A stretch of DNA of 48,183 bases from Candidatus Gastranaerophilales bacterium. GTDB lineage: Bacteria; Cyanobacteriota; Vampirovibrionia; Gastranaerophilales; Gastranaerophilaceae. Of the stretch, positions 34,984-44,625 are shown one piece after another. The notes beneath the pieces were generated by a model that saw only the letters and a program-made list of their open reading frames with translations, searched no databases and was not told where the DNA came from. Position 1 is the first letter of the stretch. The number at the start of each line of letters is the position of its first letter. The position numbers were made by a program, and so were the translations under genes. The DNA lies in the NCBI GenBank assembly GCA_944323335.1, contig CALUSB010000014.1:1-48183 (forward strand). The letters run 5' to 3'.

Positions 34984-36687
34984 ATGTCGCTAAATTCATT
35001 TTTAACAAAACTTGGCAGCTTAATTAAAACACAATTTCAAGACACACAAATTGATACAACTTCTCAGGTCTCAAATCCTTTTAAGGGTTCAATTGACGCA
35101 AGCATATTTGCGGGAGCTGATATTGATTCTTTTAAAGAAACAATTGCAAAAGGTATTAAACTTGACGGCGATGATAGTATATTTTATCAAAATATTAACG
35201 AAGCAGGTGTAGAGGATGTTTTTGACTATTTTGACAAAAACTCTGATGGTGTAATTGATGAAGAAGAGTTAAATAATGTAGCCTCAGTTGACGGAAAAGA
35301 TAGTGATATTTCAGGCTATGACCTTAATTATGCGCTAAATTCCATGGCATATGAAAACCTGCTTGATACTTTTGATGAACAGGTAAAAGCCGGTAAAATA
35401 GACCCACAAGAAGTAAACAGCCAAGCGTTCAATAACTACACATCAAATATTGGCGGCAGTAACTACAAAAACTATGGTTCACAAACGCAAAACGGCTCTA
35501 CAATTTCAAGCGAACAACAATATTCAACAAAAGAAAAACTCGACAAAATAGAAAACGAAGAAATTCCTGAACTTGAAGAGAAAAAACAGGAAATAATTGA
35601 CAAAGCACAATCCGATATTGATGCAAAAAATGAAGAATTAGACCAACTTTTAAAAGATAATGAAGAAAAACTTGGTAAACTTGGTGAAGATTACAGCAAA
35701 AAACAAGATGAAATTCAAGAATCAGATAAAAAAATCAACGAATATGATTCGCAAATTTCACAAAAACAATCAGAAATAGGTAAAAACGAAGGAACGCTTG
35801 CAAATCTGGAAGCAGAACTCGGTGCAATTAAAACAGATACAAATGACGAAGAAGTAAACAAGACTAACACCGAGAGAAAAACCGAGCTTGAAAGTGAAAT
35901 CCAAAAACTTAAAGACGCCAATTCAAAACTTGAAAAAGAAATAGCCGAACTTGAAGAAAAGAAAGAAGAAGAAAATAAACTCAAATCCCAAAATCAACAA
36001 GAACTAAACACAATACAAGAGCAAATCGCACAAAAAAATCCTGAAATAGCCGAAAAAATGAGCAAAATTCAGGAAGAAATTCAAACTATAGAAGAAACAA
36101 AAGAAAAAGATGTCACTGAAATTGACTCGCAAATTCAAGCAAAAAGAGAAGAGGCAAATAAATACCAAAAAGAAATAGGCCAAAAAACAGGTGAAGCTGA
36201 ATCTTTAACGGGCGCAAAAATGGTACAGGATGCACTTAAGCTTGCAGAAGAAGAGTTAGCAAAAGGAGTATACGAGTTAACGGGCAATAACGACAATCCT
36301 GAAATTGATAAATACAGAAACGGTGCAGCTAACGGACAACCATGGTGCGCAAGCTTTGTTTCTTGGATATACGGCGCAGGACAAAATTCGGATAACGCAG
36401 CAACATTTGGCTACGATGCAAGTGTTTCAGGCATCAAAAGCAAAGCCGAAAGCGCAGGCTACTACGCACAAAAAGGCAACTACACGCCTCAAGCAGGCGA
36501 CCTTATGATACAAAAAAATAACGCATCGCACGTTGGCGTTGTTACGGGTGTTGACGCTGACGGCACGATACATACAATTGAGGGCAACTCATCAGATAAA
36601 GTTCAAAGATGTTCATACGCGCCCGGTAGCAGCGGATACAACAAAATATCAGGCTGGGTTAAAATGAATGAATGGCTTAGCAACTAA
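34984..36687 (+). CDS. EF-hand, coiled-coil and CHAP-domain cell-wall hydrolase
   Basis: 567 residues from the ATG at 34984 (GGAG six bases upstream); an in-frame TTG at 34972 lies on the ribosome site and is rejected. Layout: 1-60, no signal peptide, with NPFKG at 31-35; 84-95, a canonical EF-hand loop DKNSDGVIDEEE, then a weaker one (DGKDSDISGYDL); about 181-400, long Lys/Glu-rich coiled coil; about 420-565, CHAP amidase/endopeptidase domain with Cys455 in WCASFVSW, His516 in SHVGVV and Glu533 in IEGNS. CHAP domains cut peptidoglycan peptides. Calcium may regulate it. The coil resembles those holding FtsEX-controlled hydrolases, which is only an analogy. Its stop is one base from that of tolC. 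Confidence 0.88.
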   Translation: MSLNSFLTKLGSLIKTQFQDTQIDTTSQVSNPFKGSIDASIFAGADIDSFKETIAKGIKLDGDDSIFYQNINEAGVEDVFDYFDKNSDGVIDEEELNNVASVDGKDSDISGYDLNYALNSMAYENLLDTFDEQVKAGKIDPQEVNSQAFNNYTSNIGGSNYKNYGSQTQNGSTISSEQQYSTKEKLDKIENEEIPELEEKKQEIIDKAQSDIDAKNEELDQLLKDNEEKLGKLGEDYSKKQDEIQESDKKINEYDSQISQKQSEIGKNEGTLANLEAELGAIKTDTNDEEVNKTNTERKTELESEIQKLKDANSKLEKEIAELEEKKEEENKLKSQNQQELNTIQEQIAQKNPEIAEKMSKIQEEIQTIEETKEKDVTEIDSQIQAKREEANKYQKEIGQKTGEAESLTGAKMVQDALKLAEEELAKGVYELTGNNDNPEIDKYRNGAANGQPWCASFVSWIYGAGQNSDNAATFGYDASVSGIKSKAESAGYYAQKGNYTPQAGDLMIQKNNASHVGVVTGVDADGTIHTIEGNSSDKVQRCSYAPGSSGYNKISGWVKMNEWLSN

Positions 36688-36688
36688 A

Positions 36689-38356
36689 CTATAGGTCAAT
36701 ATCGGACTCTTTAATAGGCGCACCAATAACTCTTTCAAGCTCGGCAGCATTTACGTTATAATCAAGCAAGTTTGAATAATAGCTTAATTGTGCATTTAAA
36801 TATGTGTTTTCAGCATCTTTAAATTCAATAGCATTACCAAGTCCGACTTGATATCTTCTAAATGCTTGATACTGTTGTTCTTTTGCTTGTTGCAGGGCAA
36901 GTTTAGCAACCCCTAAGCTATCATGGGAGTTTAGCAAACTGATATAAGCGCTTTTTACCTCAAGGTACACATTTTGTTTAGCTTGCTCGTAATCTGCTGC
37001 GTATTTTTTATACGTTGCATTAGCCTCATCAAGTTGTTTTTTAAGCGACATAAGGTTTAGAGAGGTATAGTTAAATTGTACCCCTACCTGATAACCGTAA
37101 TCACTTGATATTTGCCTGCCGCCATGGTCATATGAGCCAAAAGCGCTTAAGTCGGGCGTAAAAGCTCTTTTTGCGCTTCTTATATTAAGCTCGGCCGCAT
37201 CGAGTTTCTTCTTGGCAGACAAAAGTGAAGGGCGAGAATCTTCTGCCGTTTTTATTAAATCAGGAAAATTCACATCATACATTTTTGTGTTCATGCCATC
37301 TTTCAGGACAACATTTTCCATTTCTGGAATACCAACAGCATTGGCAAGTTCAACAGAGGCAAGTTCAAGCGTGTTTTTTGCTTTAATTAAATTAACTTTT
37401 GCGTTACCAAGGTTATATTGAGCAGTTGTTACGTCAATTTTTGCCTTTTTTCCGATTTTATAATACGCTTCAGCCTGTTTTAGCTGCAGCTCATAATCCT
37501 TTACCGTATCTTCATACACTATTTTTTGTGCTTGGGCAAAAACCATATTATAATATGCAACTTTTACATTATAAATAACGCTTTCTATACTTGTTTCAGC
37601 GTCATAGCGGGATGATTCATAGTTTTTTCTTGCCAAATCCGCATTAGCCTTTGTTTTACCAAAATCAAAAAGCAACATGTTAGCTGAAATTGTAGGTACA
37701 TAGAACATATTATACCTTTGCACCATCATACGCATATATGCGTTATTTCCCATAGTATTTAGCATGTCATTTCTTGAATAACTTAAGCCTGCGCTAATTG
37801 TCGGGAAATAGCTCGACCAAGCCTGACCTATTCGAGACTCGTAAATTTCAGCATTGCTTATAGCGGAGACTATTGCAGGGTGGTTAGAAATTGCAAGTTT
37901 AATGCAGTCTGCAAGAGTCACTTCGCCATTTAGCGTACTGTATTCAATTTTTGAAGTCAGCTCGGGGAATTTTGTCTCATACATTCCTTGCGCTTCTTTT
38001 GATGAATCAAGCTTTGTTTTTTCATTTTGCGCTTTTTTCTTTGCGTCTTTTTTTATCTCGCCTTTTGAACGGGCCTTATTTTTTTTCTTTTTATCAGACT
38101 CAACAATGTAGACTTCGTCTTCTTTTTGAACTTTTTCTTTCTTTTTGCCAAAATTAAAAAGCTTTTTCTTGCCCTCTTCTTTAGTAACCACAGGCTCTTG
38201 CTGGGGCAGTTCCCTAAATTTTGCTTCTTGAATTTGTTCTTGAATAACTTGCCCTGAGTCTTTTGGCTCTTTCTTTTTAAATAAACTAAAAGCAAAAGCA
38301 GAGTTTGAAATCAGAGAATATATTAAAAATAAACTTATAATTTTTTTCATATACAC
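36689..38356 (-). CDS. TolC-family outer membrane efflux channel (second copy) with a lysine-rich linker
   Basis: 555 residues from a GTG at 38356, chosen because GGAG lies six bases before it and 12 before the ATG at 38350. Signal peptide 1-22 (ending NSAFAFA-like SAFA). Residues 24 to about 125 form a very basic low-complexity linker with repeats of FKKK/FGKKK and KKKKNKARSKGEIKKDAKKK. The OEP repeats follow (TLADCIKLAISNHPAIVSA; second half ARP-like SRPSLLSAKKKLDAAE). It should be the outer-membrane exit of AcrAB encoded just upstream: acrB ends one base before it. The long basic linker is not usual in TolC. Confidence 0.9.
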   Translation of the reverse strand: MYMKKIISLFLIYSLISNSAFAFSLFKKKEPKDSGQVIQEQIQEAKFRELPQQEPVVTKEEGKKKLFNFGKKKEKVQKEDEVYIVESDKKKKNKARSKGEIKKDAKKKAQNEKTKLDSSKEAQGMYETKFPELTSKIEYSTLNGEVTLADCIKLAISNHPAIVSAISNAEIYESRIGQAWSSYFPTISAGLSYSRNDMLNTMGNNAYMRMMVQRYNMFYVPTISANMLLFDFGKTKANADLARKNYESSRYDAETSIESVIYNVKVAYYNMVFAQAQKIVYEDTVKDYELQLKQAEAYYKIGKKAKIDVTTAQYNLGNAKVNLIKAKNTLELASVELANAVGIPEMENVVLKDGMNTKMYDVNFPDLIKTAEDSRPSLLSAKKKLDAAELNIRSAKRAFTPDLSAFGSYDHGGRQISSDYGYQVGVQFNYTSLNLMSLKKQLDEANATYKKYAADYEQAKQNVYLEVKSAYISLLNSHDSLGVAKLALQQAKEQQYQAFRRYQVGLGNAIEFKDAENTYLNAQLSYYSNLLDYNVNAAELERVIGAPIKESDIDL

Positions 38357-41300
38357 TTAGTACTCCAAATCCTTTTGAGTAATTTCTCTTTTCGGGAATT
38401 TGTCAACAAATTCTTGAACCAGAACGTAAAAAGCAGGTGTTAAGACAGCACCTATAGTGCATGCTGCTATCATACCGCCAAATACGGTAGAACCTACCGA
38501 TATTCTTGAGTTTGCACCCGCGCCTTGAGCAAAAATCATAGGCAAAACACCAATGATAAATGCAAGTTCGGTCATCATAATTGCCCTAAACCTTAATTTT
38601 GCAGCCTTAATTGCCGCCTCTTGGACACTGAGCCCGTTTTTCTCATGCTCTTCTTTTGCAAATTCGACGATAAGAATTGACTGTTTTGCAGCAAGACCGA
38701 TAAGTGTTATCATACCCACTTGAGAATAAATATCAAAGGACTGATTAATCATCATCTGGAATATCAAAGCACCAAGGGCGGCAATAGGTGAAATCAAAAG
38801 TACGGCAACAGGAATTGTGTAACTTTCATACAGTGCAACCAAGAAAAGATATACAAATACAAGCGCCATACCGACTACCATAGCCGTTTGACCCGATGCT
38901 TCACGCTCTTGAGCAGATGTACCCGACCAGTCAAATGTCATATCAGAAGGAAGCGTTGTTTTTGCAACATTTTCCATAGCATTCATAGCATCCCCCGAGC
39001 TTTTGCCCGCAGCCTGCTGACCTTGAATTTGAACAGATTCATACTGATTGTATCTTGTAATAGTTGCAGTCCCCACTGTTTGTCTTAGTTTTACAACAGA
39101 TAAAATAGGCACCATAACGCCGTTTTTATTTTTCACATAAATTCCGGATAAATCAGACGCCTTGTCTCTAAACTTGCTTTCCGCCTGCATTTGAACCTTG
39201 AATACGCGACCGTACTTGTTAAAGTCATTGACATATCTTGTACCCAAAGTAGAAGAAAGTGTTGTATAAAGCTCTTGCAGGTCGATGTTCTGAGCCATTG
39301 CCTTTTCATAATCTATTTCAACTATATACTGAGGCACATTTGCCTGAAATGAGGTATATACACTTGATAATGACGGGTCTTGATTGGCAGCTGCAATAAG
39401 CCTTGTAGCCCAGCTTTCAAGCTCTTGAGGAGTATATTCGCCCTGAGAGAGCATTTGAAATTCAAAACCGCCCATCATACTCATACCGCTGATAGCCGGA
39501 GGAGAAAACGCAACAATAGAGGCTTCTTTGGTATTTGCTGCGACCTGCCTTATTTGATTTAAAATTGCAACATGCGACATATCTGTCGATTTGCCCTGAA
39601 TTTTTCTTACCACCCAGCTTATAGGGTTCACTCTTCTGTCTTTATATTCGTGCAACTGAATAATAACGGTAGACTGGTTTGTAGCACCGTCACCGCCAAA
39701 AACGGTAAGTTTTTCAGGGTTAATACCTTCGATATCCCTTATCTGCTCGGTAAATTTCCTTGAAACATCCTCTGTTCTTTGCAATGACGCACCATCGGGC
39801 AGGGTTATACTTGCAAGCAAAATACCTTGGTCTTCATCAGGAATAAAACCTGTTGAAATAAACTTAAAGCCTGCAAGAGTAAGAATAACAATAGAGATGT
39901 AACAGATAATTACAAGTTTTTTATTATAAACAAACTTTTTAACGTATTCAATGTAGAAATCCTCAACTTTTGAGAAAAATTCATTGAATTTTTTAACAAC
40001 AAGTGCAGCTTCAGCTGCGATTTTTTCTTTTAAAAGTTTAAATTGAGGGTGCTTTGTAATACCAAAGCCTTTTGTATCTTCTTGAGTTCTGCCCAAGAAA
40101 TGAGAGCACATGGCAGGCGAAAGAGAAAGCGCGCAAATTGCAGATATCGCAATAGATACAGCAATACAAACCGCAAATTGTTTATACATTACACCTGTCA
40201 TACCGCCCATAAAAATAATAGGCACAAATACTGCCATTAAAACCATTGCCATGGCAACAAGGGAAGAGCCGACTTCTTGCATGGTAAGCTGCGTAGCAAT
40301 AATGGCGGATTTACCCTCTTCAATGTGTCTGTTTACGTTTTCAATAACAACAATAGCGTCATCCACAACAACACCTACCGCAAGAACAAGCGCAAACAAG
40401 GACAAGAGATTTATTGACATACCAAAAGCCTTAAGCGCAAAAAATGTACCAATAAGCGAAACAGGTATTGTAACACAAGGCACAAGGGTTGCCATAGCAT
40501 CTCCCAAAAATAAGAAAATAATTATGACAACAATAATTGCCGTTAAGAATATGGTGAATTCAACCTCTTTCATTGACTCATGGATAAAGTCAGCATCATC
40601 TTTTACATAAAGTATCTTAATGCCGTTTGTAAGCCTTGAATTCAACTCGTCAACCTTTGCCTTAACTGCTTTTGAAAGGTTAATAATATTTGCATCGGGC
40701 AATTGAGATATGACAACAACGGCAGAGGGTTTACCGTTTACAAGACCAAGATTGGAATATGACTCCGCACCAAGCTCAACACGAGCTATATCTTTTATTT
40801 TTACATTTGAGCCGTCAGAGTTTGAGCGAATAATTATATTTTTGAACTCTTCTACATCACTTAATCTGCCCTCGGTTTTTAGAGTTATTTGCAATGCACG
40901 CTTTGAATCAGTCGGCAATTGCCCCAGAGCGCCTGCGGTTACTTGAGTATTTTGCGAAGTAATTGCGTTTTGAACATCGCTTGCCGAGATATTCAGCCCT
41001 GCCATTTTTTGAGGGTCAAGCCAAATACGCATAGAGTAGTTTCCGCCACCAAAAACGCTAACATCAGCTACGCCGTCAACACGCTTCAATTCGTCTTTTA
41101 TATAAATTGAACCGTAGTTGGTAAGGTCAAGTTGAGTCCAATCGCCTGATTCGGGGTACAATGTCAAAATAACCGCACCTGAGCCCGATGAGCGGCTTAT
41201 AGCAGTAACGCCCGTTCTTTGGACATCCTCAGGCAGTTGAGATTGCACCTGCTGAATTCTATTTTGAACATTCATAAGGTTAATGTTTTTATCGGAACCC

Positions 41301-41608
41301 ACCTTAAAATATAAAGTAAGAGAATAACTTCCGTCATTAGAGGTTGAAGTCATATAGGTTAAGTCTTCAACACCGTTTAATTTATTTTCAAGAACGGTAG
41401 CAACAGATGACTCAATAACCTCGGCACTTGCACCCTGATAAGAAGCACTAACGCGAACTTGAGGCGGAGTAACATCAGGATAGCTTTCCTGCTTTAAGCT
41501 GAGTATGGAAATAAGACCCAGAATAACTATACAAACAGATATTACAAGGGCAAATCTCGGTTTTCTAATAAAGAAGAAAAGTTTGTCTTTATCAAATATC
41601 TGTTTCAT
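38357..41608 (-). CDS. acrB: RND multidrug efflux pump, AcrB/MexB type
   Basis: 1083 residues, full length, with twelve membrane helices and two large periplasmic loops. [45 protein letters not shown], the proton-relay pair [12 protein letters not shown] and the later [16 protein letters not shown], and PALSP-like [11 protein letters not shown] are HAE1-type RND marks. It exports hydrophobic compounds with the proton gradient in complex with AcrA and TolC. acrA overlaps its start by 17 bases. The pump also carries a cytoplasmic loop around 500-540 longer than in E. coli AcrB. Confidence 0.96.
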   Translation of the reverse strand: MKQIFDKDKLFFFIRKPRFALVISVCIVILGLISILSLKQESYPDVTPPQVRVSASYQGASAEVIESSVATVLENKLNGVEDLTYMTSTSNDGSYSLTLYFKVGSDKNINLMNVQNRIQQVQSQLPEDVQRTGVTAISRSSGSGAVILTLYPESGDWTQLDLTNYGSIYIKDELKRVDGVADVSVFGGGNYSMRIWLDPQKMAGLNISASDVQNAITSQNTQVTAGALGQLPTDSKRALQITLKTEGRLSDVEEFKNIIIRSNSDGSNVKIKDIARVELGAESYSNLGLVNGKPSAVVVISQLPDANIINLSKAVKAKVDELNSRLTNGIKILYVKDDADFIHESMKEVEFTIFLTAIIVVIIIFLFLGDAMATLVPCVTIPVSLIGTFFALKAFGMSINLLSLFALVLAVGVVVDDAIVVIENVNRHIEEGKSAIIATQLTMQEVGSSLVAMAMVLMAVFVPIIFMGGMTGVMYKQFAVCIAVSIAISAICALSLSPAMCSHFLGRTQEDTKGFGITKHPQFKLLKEKIAAEAALVVKKFNEFFSKVEDFYIEYVKKFVYNKKLVIICYISIVILTLAGFKFISTGFIPDEDQGILLASITLPDGASLQRTEDVSRKFTEQIRDIEGINPEKLTVFGGDGATNQSTVIIQLHEYKDRRVNPISWVVRKIQGKSTDMSHVAILNQIRQVAANTKEASIVAFSPPAISGMSMMGGFEFQMLSQGEYTPQELESWATRLIAAANQDPSLSSVYTSFQANVPQYIVEIDYEKAMAQNIDLQELYTTLSSTLGTRYVNDFNKYGRVFKVQMQAESKFRDKASDLSGIYVKNKNGVMVPILSVVKLRQTVGTATITRYNQYESVQIQGQQAAGKSSGDAMNAMENVAKTTLPSDMTFDWSGTSAQEREASGQTAMVVGMALVFVYLFLVALYESYTIPVAVLLISPIAALGALIFQMMINQSFDIYSQVGMITLIGLAAKQSILIVEFAKEEHEKNGLSVQEAAIKAAKLRFRAIMMTELAFIIGVLPMIFAQGAGANSRISVGSTVFGGMIAACTIGAVLTPAFYVLVQEFVDKFPKREITQKDLEY

Positions 41609-42767
41609 CTTTTTTTCCTGTTTGTTTAGTGTCTTCTTTTGTTATAATTTTTAGCTTTTGCCCTTCTGCTGCAATGTTTTGTGTACCGGATACAACAACA
41701 GTATCAGAAAGCTCAAGACCGCTGTCTACTACCCAGTTATTGTTAATATCATCAGATACCTTGATATTTGTTTTAACCGCTTTGTTATCTTTAACAGTCC
41801 AGACATAATAACCGCTCATAGCGTCACCTTTTGTACATGCCTGAGGAACAGTGACAAATTTTACTTTCTTTGGCGCAACAAGTTCAACTTTCATATAATC
41901 TCCCGGCATAAGCCAGCTTTTTGGATTTTCAAAACTTGCCCTCATAGTTACAGAACCCGAGTCTTTATCGATTTTATTGTCAACAAAGTTAATTTTTCCG
42001 TTATAAGGATACCAGCTGCCGTCATTAAATTGAACACGCACAATAACATCTTTAAATCTGTCACTTGCCTTTAGCAGTTTTACAAAATCATCACTCTTGA
42101 GGCTAAAAGTTACGTACACAGGGCTTATACTTGCAATATTTACAAGCGAACCTGATGTAGGTGTTACATAGTTACCCTCTGTAATGTTAACTTTACCAAT
42201 CCTGCCGTCAATAGGGGATTTTATAGAGGTATAACCCAAATTAACTTTTGCAAGCTCTAACTGTTGACGCGCGGCGTCATATAGAGCCTTATTTTGGTTT
42301 CTTGTAGCAAGACTCTGGTCAACATCAGAGCGGCTTATTAAGTCCTCTTTTATAAGAGCATTGGCCCTGTTTAGCTCCTGTTGAGCATTTTTTAGAAGTG
42401 CAGCATATTGATTAACGGTAGCTCTTGCGTTATTAACTTCGATTTGAAACTCTCTCGGGTCAATTTGAAAAAGCATCTGGCCTTTTTTAACAAAATCGCC
42501 CTCTTTAAAGTATTTCTTTAACAAGAACCCAGAAACACGCGCTATAACATCAACAGAATACTGCGCCTCAACACGTCCCGTGGATTCAGCCGAAACATTA
42601 ACTTCTTCAATATGAGGATTATCCACCTCAACTTCTTTTGGCATTTTCATAGCTTGCTTTTGAATCATGCCGCCGATAAAACCTGCCGTCTTATTGTATA
42701 AAATAGGAACAATAATAATAAGTAATACTACTATCCCCCACTGCTTGCGCGTTAAATTTAACTTCAT
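41592..42767 (-). CDS. acrA: RND efflux periplasmic adaptor, AcrA/MexA type
   Basis: 391 residues. An N-terminal hydrophobic anchor ([16 protein letters not shown]) without lipobox Cys suggests a single membrane helix rather than a lipoprotein. Then comes the lipoyl half [27 protein letters not shown], an alpha-hairpin, the second half [20 protein letters not shown], and beta-barrel. It bridges AcrB and TolC. GGGAGAG lies before the ATG. First gene of acrA-acrB-tolC. Confidence 0.94.
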   Translation of the reverse strand: MKLNLTRKQWGIVVLLIIIVPILYNKTAGFIGGMIQKQAMKMPKEVEVDNPHIEEVNVSAESTGRVEAQYSVDVIARVSGFLLKKYFKEGDFVKKGQMLFQIDPREFQIEVNNARATVNQYAALLKNAQQELNRANALIKEDLISRSDVDQSLATRNQNKALYDAARQQLELAKVNLGYTSIKSPIDGRIGKVNITEGNYVTPTSGSLVNIASISPVYVTFSLKSDDFVKLLKASDRFKDVIVRVQFNDGSWYPYNGKINFVDNKIDKDSGSVTMRASFENPKSWLMPGDYMKVELVAPKKVKFVTVPQACTKGDAMSGYYVWTVKDNKAVKTNIKVSDDINNNWVVDSGLELSDTVVVSGTQNIAAEGQKLKIITKEDTKQTGKKDETDI

Positions 42768-42790
42768 CAGTATTCTCTCCCAAGTAACAA

Positions 42791-42806
42791 TGTTGCAACT
42801 GCAACA
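42791..42806. promoter_or_regulatory. Inverted-repeat operator at the acrAB-tolC promoter
   Basis: TGTTGCA-AC-TGCAACA, a perfect 7-base inverted repeat, lies just after the expected transcription start of acrA and before its ribosome site. A repressor bound there would block the pump genes. No regulator gene is adjacent. Confidence 0.6.
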
Positions 42807-42819
42807 GAGTATATATAAT

Positions 42820-42849
42820 ATTTTAAGATATTCTGCGCCGCGGTGTCAA
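42820..42849 (-). promoter_or_regulatory. Promoter of acrA-acrB-tolC
   Basis: On the minus strand TTGACA (42849-42844) and TAAAAT (42825-42820) are 18 bases apart. The spacer contains a GC-rich CCGCGGCGC patch that stands out in this AT-rich gap. Confidence 0.6.
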
Positions 42850-42886
42850 TTTGTTTTTAAAGGATTTACACTATTTGGAGCACTCT

Positions 42887-44569
42887 TTACTTTTCACCAA
42901 GAAATTCCATAAGTTCATTTTGTGCCTTTTGGCATTTTCCTTGTCTTACAATCTTATAAGCCTGATTAATCTTACTTTCTAAATAAGCAGGAAATTCTTT
43001 CTGGTTGTGTAAAGCAGCGACCTGAATTATAAAATCAATTTTTTGTGTTACTTCCTCATAAGAAACTAATCTGGGCACTTCTGCTCCTTGAGATAACTTA
43101 TTATAGACAGTGCTGTCCGGATAAAATAAATCCTCAATATTTAGTGCTACAGCATCAAGAAAATCATTATTGTCAGAAACTTTAGACGAAAATCTGCCGT
43201 CTCTGATTTCATTTCTAACAGACATTAGAGCACCTGCAATTGCACTTGTTATAACATCTGCGGTATTTTCATTTTTTTCTTTATAGATATCGGCAAGAGT
43301 GGTAAACTTCTCTAATGCATCACCATCACATTCAAGGTTTTTAATTTTTTCAAAGTCAATATTTTTAACAGGGATATTAAGAGATATCGCCCAATTTTTA
43401 ACATCATCGATAAAATCTGACGGAAGAAAATTAAAGGGTCTTTTTATGGAGTCAACAAAGTTGTCTATATTTGCCTTTGCGCTTTTTACATGAGCCCAGC
43501 CTTTTGTTAGTGCTTTTGAAAACTGCACGCCCGCCCATTTATTTTTCTTCCAGAAATTTTTTAGAGCTTCTTGCTGTGATTTTGACATTTTATCAAAATC
43601 AGCGATAAATACATTCTCATCCAGTTCAACTCTTTGTTTTTTAAAGAATTTAACCATATGTTTTCTAAGACTTTTTCCTTCCTGAGTCTTATTCCAGGCA
43701 TATGTTACCGCTTGCCTGAAAAGCATTACCTGCTCAGGGTTGTCCTCGAAATATTTTTTCTGCCTTTCAGACATCATGGCAAGTTTTTCCGGATGCTCGG
43801 CATAGTGCTTTATTAAGCCTTCTGAAATATGTTTTCTGTGAGATTCGCTTAAAGGCCCGCGCGGGATATAAACAGGTTCGCCGTCTCTTTCTTGAACACG
43901 TCTGTCCATTGATTCCATGCGCTTTTGAGCCATTTGATTTGTCAAGCGCTCGTTATACTCTTTATCCGAGAACTTCAGCACATGTGCATAATCCCTGTCC
44001 ATAAGCGGGATATTTAACTTATTTAACGTATGATAAAGATTAACACCTGAGTATTCCTTTAGGTCATTTAGTGAAAAACCTTCCGCCCAATATAACTTTA
44101 AAAGCTGAAAAGCTAAATCCTCGTCCTTGTTAAAGTTTTCTATCTCACCGTTTTTTACCTTACCAATAAAAGAATCCGGCATGTAGTCAATTTGCGCGTC
44201 TGAGAGAACACCCTCAAACTCGTCAAACAAAGCCTTTGCATCATCTAAGTCATAGCAGTCATTCAGAAGTGAATATCTGTTTTTGTGAATGTCTATAAGA
44301 GTTTTGCCCTCAGGATTTCCGTTTTTTATTGTTTCTAGTGCTTCAGAGTGCACCTCTGGCGGAAATTTTTCTCCTTTGATATCAGAGAGTGCATCAAGAT
44401 TTGCTACACTTTCTTTTAAGTTCAAGCTTGAACCGCCCGTAAAACTCAGATAATGAGCATAATTAGGCAGTTTATAGTCTTTTTTTATATTATTATCATT
44501 CGATTTTTGTTGTGCTTGGCTTTTAGAAAAATTATAAAAAGAGTTTGTTAATATCGGATTAATGCGCAT
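42887..44569 (-). CDS. Large unknown protein with N-terminal SFTG motif and NUMOD3-like repeats
   Basis: 560 residues with AGGGAAG before the ATG. No signal peptide or membrane helix. MRINPI opens the protein and LSFTGG is at 41-46. In the middle, RGPLSESHRKHISEGLIKHYAEHPE (237-261; split here: key residues Ser241, His244, Arg245, Ile248, Ser249) resembles the NUMOD3 module of homing-endonuclease-type DNA-binding proteins, and similar helix units follow at 262-292 and 333-358 (pattern Q..YF..N...F..A.T..W). No HNH or GIY-YIG catalytic motif is seen. The C-terminal 200 residues are helical and unassigned. Function unknown; nucleic-acid binding is possible. It lies 56 bases after bioA on the same strand. 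Confidence 0.75.
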   Translation of the reverse strand: MRINPILTNSFYNFSKSQAQQKSNDNNIKKDYKLPNYAHYLSFTGGSSLNLKESVANLDALSDIKGEKFPPEVHSEALETIKNGNPEGKTLIDIHKNRYSLLNDCYDLDDAKALFDEFEGVLSDAQIDYMPDSFIGKVKNGEIENFNKDEDLAFQLLKLYWAEGFSLNDLKEYSGVNLYHTLNKLNIPLMDRDYAHVLKFSDKEYNERLTNQMAQKRMESMDRRVQERDGEPVYIPRGPLSESHRKHISEGLIKHYAEHPEKLAMMSERQKKYFEDNPEQVMLFRQAVTYAWNKTQEGKSLRKHMVKFFKKQRVELDENVFIADFDKMSKSQQEALKNFWKKNKWAGVQFSKALTKGWAHVKSAKANIDNFVDSIKRPFNFLPSDFIDDVKNWAISLNIPVKNIDFEKIKNLECDGDALEKFTTLADIYKEKNENTADVITSAIAGALMSVRNEIRDGRFSSKVSDNNDFLDAVALNIEDLFYPDSTVYNKLSQGAEVPRLVSYEEVTQKIDFIIQVAALHNQKEFPAYLESKINQAYKIVRQGKCQKAQNELMEFLGEK

Positions 44570-44625
44570 AAAACTTCCCTGCTAAATGTGACGGTACATA
44601 AAAAACGCGTAAATGAAATATTTTG

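Noticed and set aside
39350-39365. GTATATACACTT in acrB, similar to the element
   Set aside because: Inside a coding region with only part of the core; taken as chance.
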